Assembly (NCBI GenBank): GCA_023807065.1
Contig: JAJJLU010004515.1
Span: 1-12,195 of the forward strand
Source: Isotricha intestinalis
Lineage: Eukaryota > Ciliophora > Litostomatea > Vestibuliferida > Isotrichidae
DNA length: 12,195 nucleotides
Reading direction: 5' to 3'
The notes under the pieces are model-generated. The model had not been told where the DNA came from. It did not search any database and was given only the letters and a program-made list of their open reading frames with translations. Position numbers and translations under genes: made by a program. Numbering within the stretch: the stretch's first letter is position 1; the number at the start of each line of letters is the position of its first letter. This document shows, piece by piece, positions 1-8,325 of this stretch.

Positions 1-741
1 GAAGGAATTCTTTATGTAGATATAAAAGATGAAAATAATTTTGTAACATGTTCTTATGATTATAGTATAAAAACATGGATTAAAAAGAATAATGTATTTA
101 CAATTAATCAAACAATTAGAAATGCTCATGGTAGATATTTTGTATATAAAGTTATTTATGATTTATCAAATAATAATTTAATTTCATGTTCAATGAATAA
201 AACTTTGAAAATATGGAGTGAAAATAATGGAGTCTATCCAGAAGAAAGTAACTATACAATTAATGAAGGTGATTATATAAGATCAATGTTATTATTGAAA
301 GATAAAAATATTTTAGTATATTCAGGAGATTTTGGAATAAAATTTTTGAATTTAACTAATAATATAACTATTTATGAATCAAAAATGTCATGTGCATATA
401 AGACTAATGCTTTAGAAAGAATTGATGATGATAAAATTGCAGTTGAAAATTGTACACGTCGTACATATATAAATATTATTTCAATATCACTTCTAAAAAT
501 TGTCAAACAAATTCCATTTAATTATTATTGTAATGCTATTAAATCTATTGAAAATAAAGGAATATTCTTCATTTTCAGATACAATGATAATAATACTATT
601 AATAATATTTTTATTTATAGAATTGATAATTATGATTTAATTCAAATAATTGAAAATAATCATTATATCAATGGATTTGAACAATTAAAAAATGATTCAA
701 TTGTTTCTTATGGAAATAAAACTATAATTTGGTCCTTATAG
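1..741 (+). CDS. WD40-repeat protein, 3' part (5' end outside window)
   Basis: The frame is open from base 1, so the first ATG inside it (193) is internal and not the true start; 246 codons are visible, ending in TAG at 739-741. WD-type blade endings can be seen at residues about 20-26 (DYSIKTW), 66-72 (NKTLKIW) and at the very C-terminus (NKTIIWSL). Weaker beta-strand blocks lie between them, such as SGDFGIKFLNL and NNIFIYRI, giving roughly five or six blades. Ending directly after the WS of the last blade is typical of a propeller closing at the C-terminus, so the TAG is very probably a real stop. WD propellers are binding scaffolds without catalytic activity. No second domain is visible to say which complex this one serves, and the blades are divergent and Asn/Ile-rich. 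An AATAAA lies just after the stop (742-747). The fold is fairly sure; the function is unknown. Confidence 0.75.
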   Translation, partial: EGILYVDIKDENNFVTCSYDYSIKTWIKKNNVFTINQTIRNAHGRYFVYKVIYDLSNNNLISCSMNKTLKIWSENNGVYPEESNYTINEGDYIRSMLLLKDKNILVYSGDFGIKFLNLTNNITIYESKMSCAYKTNALERIDDDKIAVENCTRRTYINIISISLLKIVKQIPFNYYCNAIKSIENKGIFFIFRYNDNNTINNIFIYRIDNYDLIQIIENNHYINGFEQLKNDSIVSYGNKTIIWSL

Positions 742-2519
742 AATAAAAATAATATGTATGGTTAAATAAGATTTTTTTTTCTTTATTGTTTTCAATTATT
801 ATAATTTTAACTGTATATTAGTTGATTATTTTTCATTTGATTTCAAAAAAATAAAATTATATAGTTTCTTAATTAAATTGTTTTTTTTAAATTTCTTTTA
901 AAATTAATATTAAATGCTCCTATTAATTTATTATAGAAAAAATAGAAAAATAAATTCAGAGAAAGAAGAACTTTTTTAATATTAATTCAAACAATTAAAG
1001 AATTCTATAATAAAAATTTATATATTTTTAATCATTTTATGATTTATAAAAAATATATTAAAAAAATTATCACATAATATTTTACTTCCTTTTTTATAAT
1101 TTATTTTTTACATTCTTTTTTACATAAATTTCTTATTCTCATATATGAATAGAAAATACAATAATTTAATCATAAAATTGAAAAAAAATAAAAAAATAAA
1201 AATATTTATATAATACCAATATATATATCATTTAATATATTAATGATGAAAATTAATCTTAAATATATATAAAAAAGATTCAAATGAGTTTTTAATTACC
1301 AATTAAAGAATATTTATATGGTATTTATTTATTACTTATTTATATGGTAAAAGAATAATAATAGGATTTGATGAATAAAATGAAGATAATTAAATAAATG
1401 AAGAAGATAATTATTAAATAGAATAAACATGATAAAGAAATATTAATGAAGTTCACAAAACAAAAGAAATAAAACAAATGATTCAAGAGATAAAACAATT
1501 AATTATGGAAATAAAATAAAAAAATTTAGTGAATGACAAGTAATAATTTCTATAATTTAGAATATTAATGTTTTATGATTAAATGAAAATGAATTTATTA
1601 GATTATCATATATATGATAAAACTTTTTAAATTTAAATGAATATTCAAATTGTATAAATATTAATAATAATTAAACTATTTCTATTGGAAAAAAATTAAT
1701 GTGTTTATTTAGATAATTTTTAATTGTATGAAGTAGGGGAAAAATAAAAAAGATTTTATTCAATTAAAATATCAACTCATTATCTTATAAAAGATATAGG
1801 ATAATAAAATAGCTATTCTAAGAATTAATGTTTAAATTGTTTATTCTTATATTCAATTATTGATTAAAGATCTTTCTCTTAAATATCTAAGATTAATTAT
1901 TTTTATTTTTATTTTTATTATAATTATAATTATAATTTTATTTAAGATAAGGGTTAATAAATATATTATGTTTTTTAAATATTTCAATTTACATTTTCTT
2001 TTTAAAATTCTATAGGCATTATTTTATTTTTATTATTTTTTAATAAAAATTTAAAATGGAATTAGGAATAAGGGATTAGGAAAATTATTTATATTAAAAA
2101 TCTAATATATTAATTCTGAATATTTAAAATAAACAAATTTTATTTTTATTGAAGATTATCTAATATGATTAAAAATAAATATATTTTTAATAAGTATAAA
2201 AATATAAAGAATATAAATATATATTCAAATAATGAAATATTAATACATTAATTAAAAATAATTTATGAAAAGAAGAATTATTAAATAATATACAAGAGTA
2301 TTATTCTTTTTATCCTTCATAAATGAAGATTATATTATGAAGAATTAATAATATTAAATGAATTTATAAGACATATTTAATAAATGAGAAAAATGAATTA
2401 TCATTAATATTACAATGATTAAAATATGAAAAATTTCATTCATTTAATTGAAAAATTTATTCATCAAAAAACACTCGATATTTTTTATAAATAAAATAAA
2501 AATAATATATTAAAACTAT
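742..2519. other. long A+T-rich intergenic region
   Basis: This 1.78-kb stretch has no open frame of gene size under the standard code on either strand. The first part (about 742-1250) is T- and A-run rich and looks like ordinary spacer. The part from about 1250 is more purine- and G-rich on the + strand, like the coding regions here, and is listed separately as a possible gene relic. The last part (about 2430-2519) is the 3' flank of the convergent VOC gene and holds several A-rich AATAAA-like strings in + orientation. No tRNA, rRNA or other structured RNA was recognised. Confidence 0.6.
1250..2116 (+). pseudogene. possible decayed Gln-rich coding region (TAA-riddled single frame)
   Basis: One frame (codons starting at 1250, 1253 and so on) is interrupted mainly by TAA, with only one TGA (1430-1432) before the TGA at 2117. 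In its best part, about 1364-1540, G falls mostly at codon position 1 (hand count 16, 3 and 5 at positions 1, 2 and 3), as in real genes. The 27 codons 1436-1516 are fully open. Inside them Ile recurs at 4-3-4-3 spacing with three CAA Gln codons between, a coiled-coil pattern. Reading TAA/TAG as Gln would give a longer protein-like, Gln-rich sequence with a hydrophobic stretch near 2010-2040. However, the stop frequency is close to what random DNA this A+T-rich would give, and the periodicity fades after about 2110. No family was recognised. This could be a relic of a gene whose CAA codons became TAA, or chance. Confidence 0.27.
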
Positions 2520-2921
2520 TTAATCTCTTTTAACAAATTCAAGTTCAACTCCATTAGGATCTTCAGCTAAAAAGTTTCTGAATTTTAAATTAGTAACATA
2601 ACCAGGTTCAGTTAATAATTTACATCCAGCATCTTTCATTTTTTTATATAAAGCATCAACATCATTAACATGTAAACCAATATGTCTATAAATTCCTCTT
2701 GTTTTTACACTTGGATGAGTTTCTCCAAAGTCATCAACATATTTAATTAATTCTAAACGTAAACCATTACCTAAATCAAAATAATATAAATGATGATCTC
2801 CCATATCTACATCTGGAAGTTTTGGTAATTCTAATATTTCTCCATAAAAATGAAGAGATTTTTCTAAATCTTGAATGTTTATTGCAAGGTGATCTGGGTG
2901 AACACTGAAAGAATTTGACAT
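2520..2921 (-). CDS. VOC superfamily metalloenzyme (glyoxalase / epimerase / dioxygenase fold)
   Basis: This complete 133-residue protein has the length of a single two-repeat VOC domain. Each half shows the beta-alpha-beta-beta-beta pattern. The first half begins with DHLAINIQDLEKSLHFY (residues 10-26) and ends with LRLELIKY; the second begins with RHIGLHVNDVDALYKKM and ends with DPNGVELEFV. The expected four metal ligands are present: His11, Glu57, His80 and Glu128. The family includes glyoxalase I, methylmalonyl-CoA epimerase and ring-cleaving dioxygenases. The sequence does not say which, and metal and substrate are unknown. It has no signal peptide, so it is probably cytosolic. It is intronless and very bacterial-like in its motifs, so an origin by gene transfer is plausible. 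It carries several C-ending codons (CAC, TTC, AAC, GAC) and a CGT. It is convergent with the upstream WD gene and divergent from the next gene. The stop is TAA. Confidence 0.85.
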   Translation of the reverse strand: MSNSFSVHPDHLAINIQDLEKSLHFYGEILELPKLPDVDMGDHHLYYFDLGNGLRLELIKYVDDFGETHPSVKTRGIYRHIGLHVNDVDALYKKMKDAGCKLLTEPGYVTNLKFRNFLAEDPNGVELEFVKRD

Positions 2922-3935
2922 TTAATATGAAATTATTTATTATAAACTTCATTTATATATTATAATTGTTTAATGTTAAATAAAATTAATATTTTCATTA
3001 ACATTTATTATTTAGTGAATATAATAAAATTGTGAGTTTTTTTTAAATTTTTAAGGTTGAAATTATGAATAAAATCAGTGAAAATTAATATTTAGAAATA
3101 AATTATATTTTTGAAAAATACTATCAAAGAAAGAAAATCATATAAATTTTTTAAAAAGAAAAGACAAATTATGTTCTTATTTAAAAAATAAAAAAGGTTG
3201 TTTTAAATTTTTCATACTTTTTTAAAAATAAATTACAAGAATATTAAAAAAAGAAGATAATAAAGTTAAATATACATTTTTATTTCAAACCTATAATTAT
3301 TTGAAATATATAATCTAAATATTATATAATAGAAAAAATAGTCATTTATATATAAAACAAAATACTGAAGATAAAAATGATAAGAATATATAATAACAAT
3401 AAATTTAAATGATAATAAGTATATTTAAGAATTATAATTAATAAAAAATATTAACACTAATAAATATTTGAAAATAATAAAAATCTACATTTTAATTTAT
3501 GAATATTTCAAATTATAATTAATAATTATAATATAAATTAATTTTTTTTTATTAATTAAGATTCATTTACAAGAATAAATAAAAAAAAAAAGAAAATTAA
3601 TAATTTAAAATTCTTTGAATAACAAATAAAAATTTCATTTATTCATTGAATATTTATTGTTTTTTTAAAAATTTGATACATTTTACAATATTTTCAGCTT
3701 GTATAAAACTTTTATATTAATATAAAATAAAAATTGCATAAAATAATTCTTCGTTGAAATGAAAAAATAACGTTTAAAAAAATATAACCTACAATGATTA
3801 ATTAATTTATTAGAATAATTATTTTATATAAGATATCTAATTCCTATTCATATAATTCAATTTTTTCTCCTTTAAAACATTATTTAATTAATTGCATTAA
3901 ATATCCAAATATATTTTATAAATATAAATATAAAA
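2922..3935. other. A+T-rich spacer between divergent genes
   Basis: This 1.0-kb stretch lies between the starts of the VOC gene (-) and the secreted-protein gene (+), so it should hold both promoters. It consists mostly of A and T runs, for example around 3541-3600 and 3655-3670. No gene-size open frame was found on either strand. A frame from ATG 3065 to TGA 3302-3304 is interrupted by several TAA codons and is not convincing as a gene. A pyrimidine-rich string ending in CAG near 3680-3687 resembles a 3' splice site, but no partner exon is evident. Confidence 0.6.
3903..3913 (+). promoter_or_regulatory. candidate start-proximal motif ATCCAAATAT, copy 1
   Basis: The string ATCCAAATATA begins 33 bases before the ATG of the secreted-protein gene. 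The same ten-base core, ATCCAAATAT, begins 24 bases before the ATG of the next gene downstream (5578). C is rare in these spacers, so two copies of a CC-containing decamer at matching places is notable. It could be an initiator-type core promoter element, but two examples are too few to define a motif. The VOC and NAA15 genes lack it. Confidence 0.25.
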
Positions 3936-5210
3936 ATGAGAAGTTACTTGGCAATAATTTTAATAGGATTAATATCTTGTAACATTACAGATAATTCAAA
4001 ATTTGAAAGTTTGAAATTATTTACATCAAAAGAATATCATTTAAAAGATTTTGTTGAACATTATATTAAAATTTCAATTAAATTAATAAAAATTGGATTT
4101 GATTTATTCTCAGACAATTTAGATCAACAAAAATATAAAGAACATATAGAACAATTAAAAAAATATTTACAAGTAATTAAAGAATTTATGAAACAACATT
4201 CAATAAAGGAAACATTAGATAAATTTACATTATTAGTTAAACAATTTCAATCTTTTATTGTAAATATTTCTTCACCAGTAGAACTTGCACAATATATTAA
4301 AGAAGTTCTTGAAAAAATAAAAGATCTTCCTTTATTAAAAGAAATGATTAAAAAAATAGATCCTTCAGAATTTGCAAAAAAAATTGAGAAAATATTATAT
4401 GAATTACAAATGAAAATTCTTACTTTTTATATTGATGATTATATTAATTTAATTTATCGTGTAGTTAAAATCACTTATGATAAAATTCTTGGTCCAGAAG
4501 AAGAGATGATTACTTCTTTAAAAAAATTGATTGATATGTTTAAAGAAATATTAACTGATGAAAGTATTATTTTAATTACACATAATACTAAATATTCGGT
4601 AGAGAAAGAATATTCTTCTTTAAAATCATTAAATATTTCAGAAGTTTATAATAATATTAATAAATATTATCCTATTATTAGAATGTTTTTCTTATTCTTT
4701 GAACCAAAAAAAATTGTTGATATGATTAGAGATGGTTTAAATGATATTGATAAATTTGCAGAGAAAATTGATGCTGAAATTGTTTATGAATATTTAAAAA
4801 AAAATATTGAATATTTTAGATATTTATTAGGTGATGATTATACTGAAATTCTTTTAAATATTGCTTTGGTAATTAAAGAAGAAATAAAACAATTATCTGG
4901 TAAAATTGAAGTTGATACTATTTGTAATGAAATTACTGAATTACTTAATGATATTAAGAATTTTGTTTTATCACATGATGCTCAATATTTTATTAATGAA
5001 ATTAAGACCACTTATAATTTCTTAGTTGATCTTACTGATATATATAATTCTACTATAATTGCAAGTATTGTAAAAGATTATTTATTCAAAGTTCAAAAGC
5101 AATTAAATAATTTAGATGATCAATTATTTTCTGATTTTGTAAAAGAAGCTCAATCTATTCTTAGAGATTTTATTAAAGAAATTGAAAAAAAAAAATTCCT
5201 TGGTAATTAA
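3936..5210 (+). CDS. secreted or endomembrane all-helical protein, family not recognised
   Basis: This 424-residue protein starts with an apparent signal peptide: MRSY followed by the hydrophobic stretch LAIILIGLISC (residues 5-15). Everything after it is predicted helical, with repeated Lys/Glu/Ile/Leu amphipathic stretches (for example residues 120-170 and 290-350), few Gly or Pro and no second membrane segment. Only two Cys are present, one of them in the signal region, so it is not a disulfide-rich secreted protein. There is no C-terminal HDEL-like retention signal. The ATG chosen is the first in the frame and the only one that includes the signal peptide. The Cys after LIS resembles a bacterial lipobox, but the context is eukaryotic. 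The 5' third uses mainly A-ending codons and the rest T-ending ones. An alternative C-terminus created by a 59-base intron is possible (see 5203-5261). No function is proposed. Confidence 0.7.
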   Translation: MRSYLAIILIGLISCNITDNSKFESLKLFTSKEYHLKDFVEHYIKISIKLIKIGFDLFSDNLDQQKYKEHIEQLKKYLQVIKEFMKQHSIKETLDKFTLLVKQFQSFIVNISSPVELAQYIKEVLEKIKDLPLLKEMIKKIDPSEFAKKIEKILYELQMKILTFYIDDYINLIYRVVKITYDKILGPEEEMITSLKKLIDMFKEILTDESIILITHNTKYSVEKEYSSLKSLNISEVYNNINKYYPIIRMFFLFFEPKKIVDMIRDGLNDIDKFAEKIDAEIVYEYLKKNIEYFRYLLGDDYTEILLNIALVIKEEIKQLSGKIEVDTICNEITELLNDIKNFVLSHDAQYFINEIKTTYNFLVDLTDIYNSTIIASIVKDYLFKVQKQLNNLDDQLFSDFVKEAQSILRDFIKEIEKKKFLGN

Positions 5211-5261
5211 ATAAATCAATTATTATTTCATAATAATTAGTTTTAACTTTTATTTTTTCAG
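5203..5261 (+). other. possible 59-base intron at the 3' end of the secreted-protein gene
   Basis: A GTAATT donor-like site overlaps the last sense codons of the preceding gene. It is followed by a TTTTAAC branch-point-like string, a T-rich tract and TTTTTTCAG ending at 5261. Splicing would replace the final Gly-Asn with a short tail (EFKNFLFKI) ending at a TAA about 27 bases further on. The parts are well placed, but T-rich strings are everywhere here, so this is weak without transcript data. Confidence 0.2.
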
Positions 5262-5601
5262 AATTTAAAAACTTTTTATTTAAAATATAAAAAATTGAAA
5301 ATTGAAATTAAAATATTGATGGATTATCTCAAATAAATCATATGTTTTTTATAAATATCAATATAAATTAATAAAACAAATTATAATTATAAAAGTAAAT
5401 TATCAATTTTGTTATAATTATACTTTTAAATTCATTTATCATTTTAAAATAATATATTTTTCATTTTTTTACAATATATTTTTCATATTTTATTGAATTA
5501 TTCAATTTTTGATTCATCTATTTTTGCTTTTTAACCATTGAAAATAATTAATTAATTTTAAATATTGATTTTAAAAAATCCAAATATTATATACAACTAA
5601 A
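5211..5601. other. A+T-rich spacer with no gene
   Basis: This 391-base spacer follows the TAA of the secreted-protein gene and precedes the EF-hand gene. The first 50 bases contain a TTTTAAC string, a T-rich tract and CAG ending at 5261, which together look like the 3' end of an intron (listed separately). A weak, imperfect inverted repeat around AAAAGTA lies at about 5380-5440. No open frame of gene size was found on either strand. Confidence 0.6.
5578..5588 (+). promoter_or_regulatory. candidate start-proximal motif ATCCAAATAT, copy 2
   Basis: ATCCAAATATT begins 24 bases before the ATG of the EF-hand gene and matches the copy at 3903. A shorter TTCCAAAA directly abuts the ATG of the VPS9 gene (8812-8819) and may be a partial relative. 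The role is inferred only from position and recurrence. Confidence 0.25.
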
Positions 5602-8325
5602 ATGTCAAATATGAAAATGAATTTTGAGAAAGAATTAAAAAGTAAATTAGAACTAAAATCAAATGGTCATACATCAGATGAAACATTATTATTAAGAGCA
5701 TTTAAATATTTTGATTTAGATAATAATGGAACTTGTACAGAAAAAGAATTTTTAAAAACAATAATGAAAATAGGAATAACAGGATTTACAGAAGAAGACA
5801 TAAAAGAATTATTTAAAATATATGATATAGATAATTCAGGTCATTTAGATTATAAAGAATTTATTGGAATATTATATTCAAATAATTCAATGATAAATGA
5901 AAGAAGATTTAACAATGAAAATAATATAGAAGAAAATGAAATGAACAATAATAATGAAAATAATATTGAAGAAAAAAATGAAAAAAATAATAATGAAAAA
6001 GAAGAATTAAATGAAGGTGAAATTATATTAGAAAAAATAAGGAAAAAATTATCAGCAAGAGGAATAAGAGGAATAACATCAATAGCAAAAAATTTTAGAG
6101 ATATCGATGAAGATAATAGTCAAACAATAGATTATAATGAATTTAAAAAAGCAACAAAAGATTTTAGATTTGATTTAACTGAAAATGAAATTAAAATTGC
6201 TTTTAATTTATTTGATAAAAATAATAATGGTGTTATTGATTATGATGAATTTTTAAGAACTATAAGAGGAGAAATGAATGATAATAGAAAAAAAATAGTC
6301 GAAGAAATTTTTAATAAATTAGATATTAATAATTCAGGTGCTATTGAATTAGAAGATATTAAAAATAAATTTAATGCAAATTTACATCCTGATGTTTTAA
6401 ATGGAAAAAAAACTGAAGATGAAGTTTTATTAGAATTTATTCAAACTTTTGAAAGTACTTATAATTATTTATGTGGAAGTGAAAATGATGGGAAAGTTAC
6501 TTTAGAAGAATTTATGGAATATTATGAAAATATTTCCTTATCAATTGATGATGATAATTATTTTGAAATGTTAATTAATAATACTTGGGGATTTGGAAAT
6601 GATAATAATTATAATAAAAAAGGATGGAGTAATCAAAATGAAAATAATAATAATAATACTTTACAAGAAAGTTATCAAAGAAGATTCGGTAGAAATAATA
6701 ATAATAATTTAGATAATAATAATAATAATAATTTAGATAATAATAATAATATAGAAAATGAAAAAGAAATTAAAAATGACTTTTATTCTTCAGGGAATGA
6801 ATGTTTAAATTTATTTAGAGAAGAAATAAAAAAAAGAGGTGGAAGAGGGATAATTGGTCTTGCTAGACAATTTAAATTATTTGATCAAAATAATAATAAA
6901 ACTTTAGATTATAATGAATTTTCAAAAGCAATAAAAGAATTAAAAATAGAATTAAATGATAATGAAATAAAAGAATTATTTTCAAAGTTTGATACAGATA
7001 ATTCAAATAGTATAAATTATGATGAATTTTTAAGACAATTAAGAGGAGAAATGAATGAAAAAAGAAAAGAAATTGTTTTAAAAGCTTTTGATAAATTAGA
7101 TTTAGATAAAAGTGGAAAAGTAGAATATAATGAAATTAAAAGTTTATATAATGTTAAAAATCATAAAGATGTTTTATCAGGGAAAAAAACAGAAGAAGAT
7201 ATTTATAATGAATTTATTGAAACTTTTGAAATTCATCATAATTTAAAAAAAGGTTATAGAGATAGAAGAGTTTCAAAAGAAGAATTTTTAGAATATTATA
7301 ATAATATTTCAATGAGTATTGATGATGATGAATTATTTATTGCAATTATTTCAAATGCTTGGAAGTTAAATGATAGAAAACAATATTTAAAAAAAAATCC
7401 TTGGAATAATACACAAGATAATTATTCAAGTTATTCAAATAGAACAATAGAATCAAATTATAATAATAACAATGATTTAAATAATAATAATGATAATAAT
7501 AATGAAATGATTAATAATAGAAATAAAAATTTAATTGATAATATTAATAAAGAAAATGAAGGTGATAGTTTAAGAAAAAGAGGGAAAATTTTAGGAGAAA
7601 AAAATCCTAAAATTGGAAATTATAAAAATGCTCCTTTTGGTACTGATAATGAACCTGTAAATTATTCTACATGGAATAATCCAAATAATATGAAAATGAG
7701 GAAATATGAAAATTCATTTTCTGAAAAAAATACTTGGAATGATCCATTAAAAAAATTAAAACAAGAAATGTCAGAAAGAGGAATTAGAGGAATAATGTCA
7801 ATGAGAAGAAATTTTATGATTGAAGATTTTGATAATAATAAAAATATTAATTTAAATAATTTAAAGAAATATTGCAATGATTATAGAATTGAATTAAGTG
7901 ATGATGAAATTAATGATTTATTTAATATATTTGATAAAGGAAATAAAGGATTTATTAATTATGAAAATTTTATTAATGAATTAACGGGAGAAATGAATAT
8001 TTTTAGAAAAGATATTGTTAAAAAAGTTTTTTATAAATTTAATAAAAATAATTTAGTTGATTTAGAAGATTTAAGAAAAAATTATAATGCTAAAGAACAT
8101 CCTGATTTTTTAAAAGGGAAAAAAAATTATTATGAATGTTTAGCGGAATTCTTAGATTGTTTTGAATATCATTTTACTTTATTAAATAATGATAATAAAT
8201 ATAAAGGAGGAAAAATTACTTTAAATGAATTTTATGATTTTTATAATTTTATTTCTTTATGTTATGATAATGATCAATCTTTTGAAAATATGATGATTAA
8301 TGTTTGGGGATTAAAAAATTGGTAA
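5602..8325 (+). CDS. multi-EF-hand protein: EF pair plus three tandem calcyphosine-like modules
   Basis: This 907-residue protein is built from an N-terminal calmodulin/centrin-like EF pair and three copies of a ~190-residue module. The EF pair has canonical loops at residues 38-49 and 75-86. The modules lie at about 143-332, 402-588 and 716-904. Each opens with a (R)GxRGI helix, runs through four EF positions with a GEMNxxRK linker after the second, and ends near AW or TWGF, the layout of animal calcyphosine (~190 residues, four EF-hands). Calcium loops look intact at 169-180, 205-216 and 241-252 in module 1 and at 428-439, 464-475 and 500-511 in module 2. The fourth loops are non-canonical, and module 3 has lost most ligands. 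Linkers at about 100-140, 333-395 and 600-660 are Asn/Glu rich. Family knowledge suggests a calcium sensor, in some organisms linked to cilia. Only one start ATG is sensible, and the gene ends TAA TAA. Confidence 0.88.
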   Translation: MSNMKMNFEKELKSKLELKSNGHTSDETLLLRAFKYFDLDNNGTCTEKEFLKTIMKIGITGFTEEDIKELFKIYDIDNSGHLDYKEFIGILYSNNSMINERRFNNENNIEENEMNNNNENNIEEKNEKNNNEKEELNEGEIILEKIRKKLSARGIRGITSIAKNFRDIDEDNSQTIDYNEFKKATKDFRFDLTENEIKIAFNLFDKNNNGVIDYDEFLRTIRGEMNDNRKKIVEEIFNKLDINNSGAIELEDIKNKFNANLHPDVLNGKKTEDEVLLEFIQTFESTYNYLCGSENDGKVTLEEFMEYYENISLSIDDDNYFEMLINNTWGFGNDNNYNKKGWSNQNENNNNNTLQESYQRRFGRNNNNNLDNNNNNNLDNNNNIENEKEIKNDFYSSGNECLNLFREEIKKRGGRGIIGLARQFKLFDQNNNKTLDYNEFSKAIKELKIELNDNEIKELFSKFDTDNSNSINYDEFLRQLRGEMNEKRKEIVLKAFDKLDLDKSGKVEYNEIKSLYNVKNHKDVLSGKKTEEDIYNEFIETFEIHHNLKKGYRDRRVSKEEFLEYYNNISMSIDDDELFIAIISNAWKLNDRKQYLKKNPWNNTQDNYSSYSNRTIESNYNNNNDLNNNNDNNNEMINNRNKNLIDNINKENEGDSLRKRGKILGEKNPKIGNYKNAPFGTDNEPVNYSTWNNPNNMKMRKYENSFSEKNTWNDPLKKLKQEMSERGIRGIMSMRRNFMIEDFDNNKNINLNNLKKYCNDYRIELSDDEINDLFNIFDKGNKGFINYENFINELTGEMNIFRKDIVKKVFYKFNKNNLVDLEDLRKNYNAKEHPDFLKGKKNYYECLAEFLDCFEYHFTLLNNDNKYKGGKITLNEFYDFYNFISLCYDNDQSFENMMINVWGLKNW
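6028..6597 (+). repeat. calcyphosine-like module 1 (most canonical copy)
   Basis: Residues 143-332 of the EF-hand protein. Three loops keep acidic or amide ligands at positions 1, 3 and 5 and Glu/Asp at position 12; the first has Gln instead of Gly at position 6. The fourth (residues 292-303, GSENDGKVTLEE) has the non-canonical start also seen in calcyphosine's fourth hand. It shares with module 2 the strings RGEMN, GKKTE(D/E) and SIDDD, which shows tandem duplication at the protein level. Confidence 0.85.
6694..6750 (+). repeat. AAT-triplet tract with TTAGAT interruptions (poly-Asn)
   Basis: Runs of AAT separated by TTA GAT encode NNNNNLDNNNNNNLDNNNN (residues 365-383), in the linker between modules 1 and 2. 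The regular Leu-Asp spacing suggests expansion of an (AAT)n-TTAGAT unit by slippage. Similar shorter tracts lie at 6640-6657 and 7456-7503. Confidence 0.85.
6805..7365 (+). repeat. calcyphosine-like module 2
   Basis: Residues 402-588 of the EF-hand protein. Loops at 428-439 (DQNNNKTLDYNE), 464-475 (DTDNSNSINYDE) and 500-511 (DLDKSGKVEYNE) keep position-1, -3 and -5 ligands and Glu at position 12. The first two lack the usual Gly at position 6. The fourth hand (near 553-561) is degenerate. Overall it is closest to module 1. Confidence 0.85.
7456..7503 (+). repeat. AAT-rich tract encoding Asn-rich linker
   Basis: AAT/AAC repeats broken by GAT TTA and GAT encode a run of Asn with occasional Asp and Leu (residues 619-634) in the linker between modules 2 and 3. 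This is simple-sequence expansion that stays in frame. Confidence 0.8.
7747..8313 (+). repeat. calcyphosine-like module 3 (calcium sites degraded)
   Basis: Residues 716-904 of the EF-hand protein. The scaffold motifs survive (RGIRGIMSM, TGEMN, HPDFLKGKK, VWGL), but the loops have lost ligands. Loop 1 (742-753) ends in Asn instead of Glu. Loop 2 (778-789) has Gly at position 3 and Asn at position 12. Loop 3 (from 814) is shortened. Loop 4 is off-consensus. It probably keeps the fold without normal calcium binding. Confidence 0.8.

Noticed and set aside
3065..3304. ATG-started frame in the 1-kb spacer that reads protein-like if TAA were Gln
   Set aside because: It has several internal TAA, is short, and shows no clear codon-position bias. 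In DNA this A+T-rich any TGA-free stretch looks protein-like.
3936..3986. Bacterial lipoprotein signal (LISC lipobox) in the secreted protein
   Set aside because: The surrounding genes are plainly eukaryotic, so the Cys is more likely just part of an ordinary signal peptide region.
5380..5445. Imperfect inverted repeat around AAAAGTA
   Set aside because: Only about seven bases pair without gaps, which is expected by chance in DNA of this composition.
7662..7877. Reverse-strand open frame inside the EF-hand gene
   Set aside because: It lies opposite a strong coding frame, reads as Phe/Leu/Ile-rich low-complexity sequence and has no motif, so it is a shadow of the + strand gene.
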